Source of the DNA: Gordonia sp. KTR9
Lineage (GTDB): Bacteria > Actinomycetota > Actinomycetes > Mycobacteriales > Mycobacteriaceae
DNA: 64,000 bases
NCBI RefSeq assembly: GCF_000143885.2
Contig: NC_018581.1
Span: forward strand, 248,001 to 312,000
Reading direction: 5' to 3'
Program-made: the position numbers and the translations under genes
Part shown: positions 16,864 through 25,767 of the stretch, one piece after another
Layout: each line of letters begins with the position of its first letter
How positions within the stretch are numbered: position 1 is the first letter of the stretch
The notes under the pieces: generated by a model
The model's input: only the letters and a program-made list of their open reading frames with translations
What the model was told of the DNA's origin: nothing
The model's database searches: none

Positions 16864-19800
16864 TCAGTAGCCGCTGGAACGCATTGGCGCGGGGTCGTAC
16901 AGCCCGGAGCGCCGAGCGGTGCCGAGGTCGAGTTCCGCGGCCGGCGCCGGGATGATCTCGGCGAACTTCTGCAGACCGCCCCAGTCGCGACCCCAGTTGT
17001 TGCGCAGGTACGTCGGTAGCAGGGTCGGTCGCAGCATCGCCTCGGTGATCCCGAGCGGGCCGCCCGCGGTTCCCGACATCCAGGTCTGGCTGTTCTTCCG
17101 GGTGGCCTCGGCGTCGGGCATGATCCGCCACTGAGGCACCTCGAGGACGCCGTTGCGCACCTTCATCGGCTGCTGACATGGGAAGACCATGCCGGGCAGC
17201 CAGTCGATGAAGACCGGGTCGGTCTGACCCACGACGTCGTTGAGCGTCGCCAGCGTGCTGACCCGCGGCGGTGTCACCGCCACCCATTCCGACGGTGCGG
17301 CCGCGGTGTCGGCCACCTCGACCCGGACGACGGTCGCCCGGGGTGGCGAGTCGGCGAGCGGGAACCGCAGGTTGCGCCACGTCGGGGTCTCGCCGATGTC
17401 GATCGGGAACATCCGGCCCAGGGTGCTCACCCGGCCGTCGGCCTCCACGCGGCCGAACTGCATCGTGACCTTCTGCCCGGCGTGGATCACCCCGATCCCG
17501 TCGACCGCTTCGACCGAGCCGGCGACCGCCATCGTCAGCAGCGGGGCGTCGTCGGAGCGTTCGGGCAACTGGTACCAGTCCGAGGTCAACGATCCGGTGC
17601 CCGACGGCGAGCCGTAGCTGCCGAGTACCGGCGTCTCGGCAGGGTTCAGTCCGAACGGCAGACGCACGGTCGACCCGTTGACGCCCCGGACGCCCTGGCC
17701 GCCTTCGGTACCGCCCTGTGCGGACGAGCTGTCGCCGGATTCGTCCGAGCCCGCACCGGTTTGGGCGCTGTTCTGCGAACCGGAGGTACTCGACGACTCG
17801 GTGCTCTCGGTCGCATCGACCGACAACCGGTCGGGTACGCCGTTGGGGGTGAAGCCGGAGGCGTCCGGACCTGCCAGTGCGGCAGCGATGTCAGGGGCCG
17901 GACGGCCGTCCACGGCCGCGGGCCGCAGGAGCCCGGCGGTGGGGTCGGCCTCCACGAGGACGTCGTTCGCCAGGCCGCACGGGTCGCCGGTGAGCGCACG
18001 AGCGTTGGACTTCATCCACGACCACGAATCACGTTGCTCGTAGGCGCCTTTCGCGAAGGAGGCGACCATGAACAGCACCATCAGCCCGGCGACGACCGGT
18101 AGCGGTGAGAACTTGAGTTTCGAATACCACTTGTCGCTGCCCCGCGTACGGGTCGTCTCGTCGACGAAGTCGTCGCGGAAGTGGAACCACAGGCCCGCCA
18201 GTGCGGTGGCGACCGCGGCGAGGAGGATGAACCAGGCGATGTTGAGGCCGCCCACCGTCGGTGGGCGATCCCACCACGGGACCCCATAACTGCCGACGAA
18301 CCACCAGCCGTTGGTGCCGGCGAAGGAGATGCCCGTGATCGCGAGCACCGCGGCCGCGAAGAAGCTGCGATTGCGTCGTGACCGCAGCACCGCCGGCGCC
18401 ATCATCGCGCCCGCTGCGGCGGCGAGACCCGCGGCGATGCCCGCGTACACACCGAAGTGGTGGGTCCACTTGGTCGGCGTGAAGGCGATGAAGAACATGG
18501 TGCCGAGGGTCACCGCGACCAGACGCCAGATCGGCGCGCGCGCGACACCGTTCGGATGCTCACGCCGAAGGAGGCGGAGCAGTACGACGAAGAGGCACAG
18601 GATCATCGCCAGCACGCCGAAACGTCGTGCGAGCGTGCCGTCGGCGGTCGGCAGGATCAGGTAGTAGTAGCGGATCGGTTCCTGCCACCACTCCAGCGTC
18701 GGACCCACGTCGGAGGCGACCTTGTTGCCCGCGATCAGCGGTGCGAGCGGCTGATCGGCGAAGATCTGGAACAGCACGGCCGTGCCGGCCGCCAGGATGG
18801 ACGCGAGCATCGGCAGCAGCCCGTCGCGGGAGCGACGTGACACCAGTGTCTTGACGATCGGTCGGATTCCGGCGAGCAGCGCGGCGACCGCCATGAGCCC
18901 GCCGGGGGCGAGGGCGAGCGTGAAGGCGGCGGTGACCACCGCCACGGCGTAGGGGAGCAGTCGGCGGGTCGCGATCGCGCGCTCCACACAGCACCAGGTG
19001 AGCAGTGCGCCGACGGCTTCGGCCGGCTCGGGCCGCAGGCCGTTGTTGAACGGCAGCCAGATCGCGAGGAAGACGAACGCCGCCGACCAGACGGCGGGGG
19101 TGCTGTGCCGGACCGCGCGGCCCAGACGCGGGATCACCTCTCGGCTGATCAACCACCAGCCGAGCAGACCGAGAAGGAACGCGGGCAGGCGCATGAACGG
19201 TGCCGCGACACTCACATCCGTCATGGCCGAGATCACCTGGAAATGCCAGCCGAACGGATCCTGCGGCACACCGAAGTAGCGGAAGTAGTTGTCGGCGTAG
19301 CCGGCGTCTCCGGTGATCCGGCCGACGATGAAGTTGTAACCGTCGTCGGAGGTGTTGGCGCCCGCGAACCACCAGAAGGCGAGAATCGCGAACACCGCGA
19401 CATCGGGTGGACGGATGGTGAACCATCCCGACGGCAGGAAACGCTTGTGGCTGCGGCCATCCCGCCGATCCAGAACCCCGAGGGCGATCAGCGAGACGAT
19501 CGTCATGAGGATGCCGAGCACGATCGCGGTGAGCTTCAGCGGGGTGGGGGTGCTGACGTAGCGCGTGTCGATGGTGGCGCGCAGCGACAACCCGTCGCGC
19601 GGTGCGTCGGCGGGCAGATCGCTGTAGATGCCGACGATCTGGGGACGCATCTCGTGGTCGGCCAGTGTGAAGCCATGTGAGGCGCCCGAGTCCGCGGCCG
19701 GTTCCGGCAGTCCCTCGAATCGCCCGCTCACGCCTTCGCCGTCGGCGCGCATCACGATGCGGCAGTTCGGATTCGACTGTGCGGCGGCGCGATCGGTGTT

Positions 19801-20181
19801 CAGCAGCGCGACGTTGCGATCGGTGAGCGTCAGCGCATCGGCGCTCGCGCGGACGAACAATCCGCGGGCGCCGGCGTCCTGGCCGCCCTCGGGGATCGTC
19901 GACAGCAGAACTCCGCCCTGCTCGGGCAGCCGGGTGGCAAGTGAGCACGGCACCGACATGTCCATGTCGATCGGTACGAAGGACACCAGCGGCGCCGCGA
20001 CGTTCGAGACCTCGCCGCCCTGCGGCCACTTCAGTTCCGCGGTCGACTGATTGACTGGCAACAGCGGAGTGAGCACCGCGAGGAGGAAGCCGAGCAGACC
20101 GGTGACGGTCGCGACGATCTTCGGGTTGACCGTGATCTTCGGGTTGACCGTCGCCAGACGGGAGAAACGGGACTCACTCAT
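16864..20181 (-). CDS. embB: Arabinosyltransferase, EmbB type (first A-B pair)
   Basis: A 1105-residue GT-C arabinosyltransferase, paralogous to the gene at 7719. The first membrane segment is at about 22-44. The catalytic motif DDGY begins at Asp279, the same number as the essential Asp of mycobacterial EmbC. NYFRYFGVPQDPFGWHFQ follows. TKWTHHFGVYAGIA and the C-terminus SGLYDPAPMR mark the B/C subtype. A Ser/Thr/Gly-rich linker of about 45 residues precedes GVNGST, as in the other B copy, which supports duplication of the pair. Near the N-terminus the peptide VNPKI is duplicated (VNPKITVNPKI). The ATG overlaps the embA stop by 8 nt (ATGAGTGA). The gene ends at a strong hairpin. Confidence 0.88.
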   Translation of the reverse strand: MSESRFSRLATVNPKITVNPKIVATVTGLLGFLLAVLTPLLPVNQSTAELKWPQGGEVSNVAAPLVSFVPIDMDMSVPCSLATRLPEQGGVLLSTIPEGGQDAGARGLFVRASADALTLTDRNVALLNTDRAAAQSNPNCRIVMRADGEGVSGRFEGLPEPAADSGASHGFTLADHEMRPQIVGIYSDLPADAPRDGLSLRATIDTRYVSTPTPLKLTAIVLGILMTIVSLIALGVLDRRDGRSHKRFLPSGWFTIRPPDVAVFAILAFWWFAGANTSDDGYNFIVGRITGDAGYADNYFRYFGVPQDPFGWHFQVISAMTDVSVAAPFMRLPAFLLGLLGWWLISREVIPRLGRAVRHSTPAVWSAAFVFLAIWLPFNNGLRPEPAEAVGALLTWCCVERAIATRRLLPYAVAVVTAAFTLALAPGGLMAVAALLAGIRPIVKTLVSRRSRDGLLPMLASILAAGTAVLFQIFADQPLAPLIAGNKVASDVGPTLEWWQEPIRYYYLILPTADGTLARRFGVLAMILCLFVVLLRLLRREHPNGVARAPIWRLVAVTLGTMFFIAFTPTKWTHHFGVYAGIAAGLAAAAGAMMAPAVLRSRRNRSFFAAAVLAITGISFAGTNGWWFVGSYGVPWWDRPPTVGGLNIAWFILLAAVATALAGLWFHFRDDFVDETTRTRGSDKWYSKLKFSPLPVVAGLMVLFMVASFAKGAYEQRDSWSWMKSNARALTGDPCGLANDVLVEADPTAGLLRPAAVDGRPAPDIAAALAGPDASGFTPNGVPDRLSVDATESTESSSTSGSQNSAQTGAGSDESGDSSSAQGGTEGGQGVRGVNGSTVRLPFGLNPAETPVLGSYGSPSGTGSLTSDWYQLPERSDDAPLLTMAVAGSVEAVDGIGVIHAGQKVTMQFGRVEADGRVSTLGRMFPIDIGETPTWRNLRFPLADSPPRATVVRVEVADTAAAPSEWVAVTPPRVSTLATLNDVVGQTDPVFIDWLPGMVFPCQQPMKVRNGVLEVPQWRIMPDAEATRKNSQTWMSGTAGGPLGITEAMLRPTLLPTYLRNNWGRDWGGLQKFAEIIPAPAAELDLGTARRSGLYDPAPMRSSGY
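20117..20152. repeat. Two 18-bp direct repeats inside embB
   Basis: ATCTTCGGGTTGACCGTG (20117-20134) is followed at once by the same 18 bp with one change. It encodes the doubled VNPKI segment just before the first membrane helix and keeps the frame. It looks like a recent slippage event. Confidence 0.85.
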
Positions 20182-23100
20182 CGGATTGGGGCTCCACCCT
20201 GATCGAGCCGGTGCGCGACCAGCCCCATTGCGTCGTCTGTGCCGTGTCGATCCGCGCGTCGGATGCGTCGGACACGAGCGGTGTCAGCTTCTCCAGTGCG
20301 CCCCAGTCGCGCACCCAGTCGTCCTGCAGGTACGTCGAGACCGCTGCCGCGGAGGTGGTGGCCTCGGAGATGCCCAGCAGCCCGCCGTCGACGCCGGCCT
20401 GCCAGGTCTTGGACTGGGAGTTGGTCAGCGGATAGTCGCCCAGGATGCGCCACTGCGGCACCTGGGCGACGCCGTGGGAGACGCCCATCGGCCGCTGGCA
20501 CGGGAAGTGCGAGGCCACCCCGAAGTCGATGAGCGTGGGTGCCGTCGATCCGACGACCTCCTGCAGCGTCTGCAACCGTGGTGCGCGCGGCGGGGTGATC
20601 CCGATGAACTGCTTCTCGCCGAGGTTGTTGTCCTGCAGGGACAATCGCATCACGGTGGCTCGCGGTGGGGCCGCCGACATCGGCACGCGCATGTTGCGCC
20701 AGGGCATGTTGAGGATCACGGGTCCGGGATCGATGGGCAGGATGTCTGGGCCGACCTGTTCGAAGGTCCCGTCCGCGCCCGGGCGGCCGAACTGCACCAC
20801 CATCTTCTGCCCGAAGTTCCGGACGCCGAAGGTGTCGACGGTCGAGACGGCGCCCGCGGTGCTGAACACCAGCAGCGGCGACGCCGCGCGATCGGCGGGC
20901 AGGTCGTACCAGCCGGTCGTGAGGCGGGCTTCGCCCGGATATCCGTAGCTGCCCAGGACCGGTGTGGTGGCGGGGTCGAGCCCGTAGGGCAGTTTGGCGG
21001 TGGAACCGTTCACGGTTTCCGGCCCGCGTCCGCCGGTGGTCCCGGCGCCCAGGCCGCCGGTGATCGCGAACGGGCGGGCCATGCTCGCCGACACGTTCAT
21101 CTGCCCGGGGCGCTGGCTCCCCGGCTCGGGCTCGAGGTCGTCGGGAATCCCGTTGGGCGAGAAGCCCACCGGGTTCTCGCCGTGAAGTGCCTGCGTCGCG
21201 GTCGCGCCCGCCGCCGGGGTCAGCATGCCGGCGTTGGGATCGAGTTCGACGAGGACGTCGTCGGCGAGCCCACAGCTGTTGCCGCGCAGGGCGTTCAGGT
21301 TCTCGGCCAGGGCGGTCGACGCCGGATACCGGGTCACCGCGGCCTTGGCGAACAGCAGCAACTCGACGATCACGAGCAGGCCGGCGATCACCGCCAGTGG
21401 TGAGGAGGCGAGGAAGAGTCGCCGACGATCCGCCCGGGTCTCGCCGGGGCCGGTGTCGGCGTGGGCGAGACCGCGATTGGTGACGTAGTCCAACCGCAGG
21501 TGCTGCCACACCGCGACCCCGGCCGCGATCACGGCGAGGATCAGGAACAGGGTCGACGCCTGGAAACCGGCGATGACCGGCGCCCGGTCGAACCAGGAGA
21601 TGCCGTATTCGTAGAGGAACGGCCACGAGTTGTAACCCGCCATCGCCGCCGCCATCGCGAACAGCAACCCGGAGACGAACACAGTCAGGTTCCGTGCGGA
21701 CCGCGCTGCCGACTGGGCCACGGCCACGGTGGCCACCGCCGCGACCGCCGACGCCAGCCCGGCGAGCACGCCGAACTGGATGGTCCATTTGGTGGGCGTG
21801 AACGCGAACAGCAGCAGGGTGACGCCGACGGCACCGATGAGGCGCCATGCCGGTCCCGGATCGACTCCGCGAATTCTCGTGCGGCGCAGCATGACCGCGA
21901 CCGTCACGAACAGGCCGGCGAGCAGGAGCAGCAGCGGCACCCGACGGGTGAGCGCGCCGTCGTCGGTCACGACGGAGATGAAGTAGTACCTCAGGAACTC
22001 CTGGTGCCAGGAGATGACCGGCCCGACCGAGTAGCGCAACTTGATCGCCTCGAGGACGGTCGCCAGGGTCTGATCCCGGAACACCACGATCAGGACGAGC
22101 ATCCCGGCCGCCGCGATCGGCGCGACTAGGGTCAGCGTCGTCGTCCAGACCGAGCCGTCGAGTTGCTTTCGCCGATCGATGAGGATGTGCAGCAGCGAGC
22201 GGGCCGCCACCAGCAGGATGGCCACACCGACGACGCCGTGCGGGGCCAGAGCGAGGGTGAAACCCGCGACGAGCGCGGCGAGTGCCGCCGGAAGGAGTCG
22301 TCGGGTCGCGATGGCGTGTTCGGCGGCCCACCAGGTGAGCAGCGAACCCAGGACGATGATCCCCTCACTGCGCAACCCGCTGCAGAACGGCAACCAGAAC
22401 GCGGTGAACGTCATGGCGGCCGCCCAGATCGCCCATGAACTCCGCCGTACCGCCGGACCCAGGCGCGGCAGGAGCACGCGGCTGAGGACGAACCACGACA
22501 CGAGCCCGGCGACGAGTTGCGGGATGTGCATCCACAGCACCGATGGCGAGACCGACGACCACACCGCGAGGAAGCTGTAGTACCAGTCGAAGGGCGCCTC
22601 GGGGATGCCGTAGAAGCGGTAGTAGTTGGCGAGGTAGCCGAAGCCGTCGGCGGTCCGGCCCATGTTGAGGATGTAACCGTCGTCGGGCGAGCCTGCCCCG
22701 AGGACGCTCCAGACCAGCAGGATCGCGGTCACGATCAGGTCGGTGGCCCGGGGTTTCAGCGAATGCCACCAGGACCGGGTCCGTGCGCCGATCCGCCGGT
22801 GGTACCCGCCGATGCGGTCGAGCAGTCCCAGTGCGACGACGGCGACGACAACCGACAGCACGGCGAGCACCGTCACCACGATCTTGAGGATCGACGGGGA
22901 CGACTCGTATCGGTTGTCGATGTCCACCTGCACGCGCAGGCCGTCGGCAGCGGCGGCGCGTGCCTGCTCGGGGCTCAGGTTGCTGAAGATGCCGTCGACC
23001 TGCGGACGGCGGTCGGGCGGCAGTGTCGTCGACTCGCCGAGCCCGACGAACTGGGCGCCCGGACCGGTGGGTGCGGAGAAGATGCGCAATTCCCGGCATC

Positions 23101-23539
23101 GGTCCAGGTCGGCGCGTGCGGCGGTCGCGGCGAGGCTGTTCCGGAAGGTCACGGTGATCGCGGCGTCGGTGGCGGTGACCCACAACGACGACGACTTCGA
23201 CTTCGGCGCGTTGGTCGGCATCGTCGCGAGGACCACGCCGTCGTCTGCGGACGCCAGCGTCGCGCACGGGATGCGCGCGTCGAGGGTCTGCGGGGTCTGC
23301 GCGATGAGTGGCGCCATCACCGACGAACTCTCGGCGCCCAGGTCCTGTCCGACCGGCCATGCGAAACCGGCGTCGACGGCCTTGACCGGCAGTAGTGGGG
23401 TGAGGGCGCACAACACGATGCCCGCGATCCCGGCCACTGTCGCGATCCACCGGGCGGTGCCCGCGGAGATCCTGGTCGATGGCCCCGACGACGACGTTTC
23501 TGCGGGATCCTCTGGCGAGGTCGGGGCTGGCACAGGCAC
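20174..23539 (-). CDS. embA: Arabinosyltransferase, EmbA type (first A-B pair)
   Basis: A 1121-residue GT-C arabinosyltransferase, paralogous to the gene at 11161. The first membrane segment is at about 30-52. The catalytic PDDGY has Asp286/Asp287, followed by NYYRFYGIPEAPFDWYYS, identical in pattern to the other A copy. TKWTIQFGVLAGLASAV, WFDRAPVIAGF and a C-terminus QWGWSRTGSIRV identify the EmbA subtype. The soluble C-terminal domain starts after about residue 690 and carries TVNGST and FPCQRPMG. No good ribosome-binding site is visible before the ATG. Upstream lies a 350-bp region with dispersed repeats, so this pair is probably transcribed from its own promoter there. Confidence 0.9.
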   Translation of the reverse strand: MPVPAPTSPEDPAETSSSGPSTRISAGTARWIATVAGIAGIVLCALTPLLPVKAVDAGFAWPVGQDLGAESSSVMAPLIAQTPQTLDARIPCATLASADDGVVLATMPTNAPKSKSSSLWVTATDAAITVTFRNSLAATAARADLDRCRELRIFSAPTGPGAQFVGLGESTTLPPDRRPQVDGIFSNLSPEQARAAAADGLRVQVDIDNRYESSPSILKIVVTVLAVLSVVVAVVALGLLDRIGGYHRRIGARTRSWWHSLKPRATDLIVTAILLVWSVLGAGSPDDGYILNMGRTADGFGYLANYYRFYGIPEAPFDWYYSFLAVWSSVSPSVLWMHIPQLVAGLVSWFVLSRVLLPRLGPAVRRSSWAIWAAAMTFTAFWLPFCSGLRSEGIIVLGSLLTWWAAEHAIATRRLLPAALAALVAGFTLALAPHGVVGVAILLVAARSLLHILIDRRKQLDGSVWTTTLTLVAPIAAAGMLVLIVVFRDQTLATVLEAIKLRYSVGPVISWHQEFLRYYFISVVTDDGALTRRVPLLLLLAGLFVTVAVMLRRTRIRGVDPGPAWRLIGAVGVTLLLFAFTPTKWTIQFGVLAGLASAVAAVATVAVAQSAARSARNLTVFVSGLLFAMAAAMAGYNSWPFLYEYGISWFDRAPVIAGFQASTLFLILAVIAAGVAVWQHLRLDYVTNRGLAHADTGPGETRADRRRLFLASSPLAVIAGLLVIVELLLFAKAAVTRYPASTALAENLNALRGNSCGLADDVLVELDPNAGMLTPAAGATATQALHGENPVGFSPNGIPDDLEPEPGSQRPGQMNVSASMARPFAITGGLGAGTTGGRGPETVNGSTAKLPYGLDPATTPVLGSYGYPGEARLTTGWYDLPADRAASPLLVFSTAGAVSTVDTFGVRNFGQKMVVQFGRPGADGTFEQVGPDILPIDPGPVILNMPWRNMRVPMSAAPPRATVMRLSLQDNNLGEKQFIGITPPRAPRLQTLQEVVGSTAPTLIDFGVASHFPCQRPMGVSHGVAQVPQWRILGDYPLTNSQSKTWQAGVDGGLLGISEATTSAAAVSTYLQDDWVRDWGALEKLTPLVSDASDARIDTAQTTQWGWSRTGSIRVEPQSDE

Positions 23540-23627
23540 GGTGCCTCATCGTAAGCGACGTGCCCCGGGCCACCTAGGGCCCACCCCGCAGCCCTGCTCG
23601 ACAAGGTGCGTGACCGTCGGTACCACT

Positions 23628-23706
23628 GCTCCCTGAGCTGAGGAGCGCAGGCGGTGCTCCCGCTCCCTGAGGTGCGAGGAGCGATAGCGACGAGCCACGA
23701 AGGGTC
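23628..23706 (+). repeat. Dispersed GCTCCCTGAGG repeat, two copies
   Basis: A partial copy GCTCCCTGAGCTGAGGAGCG begins at 23628. A fuller copy begins at 23662 with GCTCCCTGAGGTGCGAGGAG and ends with GAGCCACGAAGGGTC. The same elements recur at 25402, 31010, 31124 and 38110 in this window. Confidence 0.75.
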
Positions 23707-23848
23707 CCGCACCGCATGACCGCTCAGATCCTTGGCCGCAGGCGGAGGGTACCAGCAACCACCGACAATCGAGAGTGGTCGCTCAAGGGAGGAAAGAGTT
23801 GTTGGACAGCATATTTCGAGCTGCCGACTGCCCGTCTTTCGTGTACAG

Positions 23849-23864
23849 TCGAACGTACATTCGC
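23849..23864 (+). promoter_or_regulatory. LexA (SOS) box-like site
   Basis: TCGAAC-GTAC-ATTCGC matches the mycobacterial-type SOS box TCGAAC-N4-GTTCGA at 10 of 12 defined positions. It ends 26 bp before the ATG of the DUF222/HNH gene. Several 13E12-family genes of M. tuberculosis are known LexA targets, which supports the call. Binding is inferred. Confidence 0.5.
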
Positions 23865-23890
23865 AACTACGGTTCTCGGGGGTGACCGTC

Positions 23891-25704
23891 ATGGCCGACA
23901 CGACACATGTCGACGACAATTCGGTGGCGCCGCAACCGCGTGCCGTCGAGCTGATGGCCGAGCTGCGCGCGATTCTCGACGAACTGCAGACCGTCGACCT
24001 GGCCCCATGTACCGACGAGGAACTGATCGACGTCGCCTCTGCCACCGAGCGGGCCATCGCGCGAGCCACCTACGCCGGCGACCGGCAAGTCGCCGAAGCC
24101 GAGGCTCGCGACCTGCCACGCAAGACCGGGTACCGCACACTCACCCAGTTCATGAACACCGCCTCCGCATCACCAACCCGGTGCGACGGCGCAAGCACCT
24201 CAATGCCACCGCCACCCTCACGTGCCTCAACGGCGACCAGCTGGAACCTGAGCATCCGACGCTGGCAGAAGCTTTCGCCGCAGGGACTGTCGGAACCGCA
24301 CACATCCAGGCCGCCCTCGACGTCCTCGACCACATCCCGAACGCTGTCGACCACGATGTGAAGGTCGCTGCTGAACGTCAGATGGCCGAGATCGCGATCG
24401 ATCACACGCCTGCCGACATCTCACAGCTCGGTGCGCGGTTGCTCGCGCACCTCGACCCCGACGGCACTCTGGCCGACGACACCGACCAGAAGCGACGCCG
24501 CAACCTGTGGATCAGTCGGCAACGCGCCGATGGCACCGCCAAGGTGTCGGGCACCCTGACCCCCGAACTCGTCGCACGTCTGACGATGATGTTCGCAGTC
24601 TGGGGCAAGCCCGGACTCAACAACCCAGACGACCCCGCCTCACCGAGCGGACCGGCCGCCACCGCCGACCCCGACGCCCTGGCCATCGCAGCCGACCGCG
24701 ACCACCGCACCGTCGCCCAGACAAACCACGACGCCCTCGACGCCGCACTGGCCGCCGGTTTCGCCGACGGCGCACTCGGCACGACACACCGTGGCCTGCC
24801 CGTGCAGCTGATCATCAAAGCCGACCTCGGCGACCTGATCCGCGAAGCCGGACTCGCGACCACTGCCACCGGAACCCTGCTGCCCATCCGGGACGTCATC
24901 GCGCTCGCCGCGGATATGCAGCCCTGGCTGGCGATCTTCAAGAACTCCACCACTGTGCCGCTGCATTTCGGACGCGGTAAACGTCTGGCCACCCGCGAAC
25001 AGCGCCTCGTCTCCTTCGCCCGCCCCGATGGTGAGGTGTGCTCGGCTCCCGGGTGCGATCAACCCGCCACGCAGGTGGAACTCCATCACGCCCACAAGGA
25101 CTGGGCCCAGGGTGGTCTCACCGACATCGACGACCTCGCCCCCGCCTGCCCGCGGCACAACCGCATGGTCGGTGACCAGCCCGGCCAGTACACCACCCGG
25201 ATCGCACGGTCCGGACCCGACGAAGGCCGCTGCGTCTGGCGATTGAACGCCGAACCCGGCGCCCCACCCAACCCCGACCGCCTCAACCGCCGACCCGACA
25301 TACCCCGGCGGTTCGCGACACATCTGAACACCGTGCGCGACGAGATCCACGGACCACCAACGCGAGGATTTCGCAGGCTCGGTCGCCGGACCCTTCGTGA
25401 CGCGCCCTCCGCAAGCTCCGGGCGCTCCTCAGGGAGCAGGGCTCCCGCGCCCTCCGCAAGCTCCGGGCGCTCCTCAGGGAGCAGGGCTCCCGCGCCCTCC
25501 GCAAGCTCCGGGCGCTCCTCAGGGAGCAGGGGGCCCGGCGACCAGTCGCGCCCCGACGCCATCGGCCACGGCGACCGCGGCCGACGCCTCGAACTCGCCT
25601 ACCGACAACTCGTCCACCCACCGGCACCGCCGGAGCACCACGCCACCCAACCCCTGACCCCAGTCGAAGCAGCCCTCACACGCATACTCGCTGACCATCG
25701 GTGA
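23891..25704 (+). pseudogene. DUF222 / HNH endonuclease (13E12-like), frameshifted
   Basis: A DUF222 protein with a C-terminal HNH domain, broken by one frameshift. The first part (MADTTHV... to FMNTA) is read from 23891. At 24161-24164 the frame must change: adding one C to gcctcc joins FMNTA to LRITNPVRRRKHLNA, as in intact relatives, giving about 604 residues in all. The DUF222 region covers about 20-370. The HNH-like part has CSAPGC, VELHHAHKDWAQGG and ACPRHN; the middle Asn and last His are changed (IDD, RHN), so nuclease activity is doubtful even if repaired. Three 15-residue repeats (APSASSGRSSGSRAP) follow, derived from a dispersed DNA repeat. It may be a true pseudogene or a base-call error. 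Confidence 0.75.
25402..25536 (-). repeat. Three 45-bp tandem repeats inside the DUF222/HNH gene
   Basis: Units start at 25402, 25447 and 25492 and are nearly identical; the third diverges at its end. Each contains GCTCCTCAGGGAGC, the reverse complement of the dispersed repeat core, followed on the minus strand by the GGAGCTTGCGGAGGG segment also found at 38230. The 45-bp period keeps the reading frame, giving 15-residue repeats. It is not a CRISPR, as there are no spacers. Confidence 0.9.
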
Positions 25705-25767
25705 CGCCAGCGCAGCTCGCCTGGCCGACCACCACTACGGCGACCGGTCGTCAGCGCCGTCGAATCG

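Larger units (their letters stand above)
23540..23890. other. Divergent intergenic region with repeats and a LexA-like box
   Basis: About 350 bp between the divergent embA and DUF222/HNH starts. It contains two copies of the dispersed repeat (23628-23706) and a LexA-like box just before the DUF222/HNH gene (23849-23864). Reading frames crossing it are not convincing as genes. The embA promoter should lie in the left third. Confidence 0.6.

Noticed and set aside
25402..25536. Possible CRISPR array
   Set aside because: The units are directly abutting with no spacers, lie inside a coding frame, and match a dispersed repeat elsewhere.
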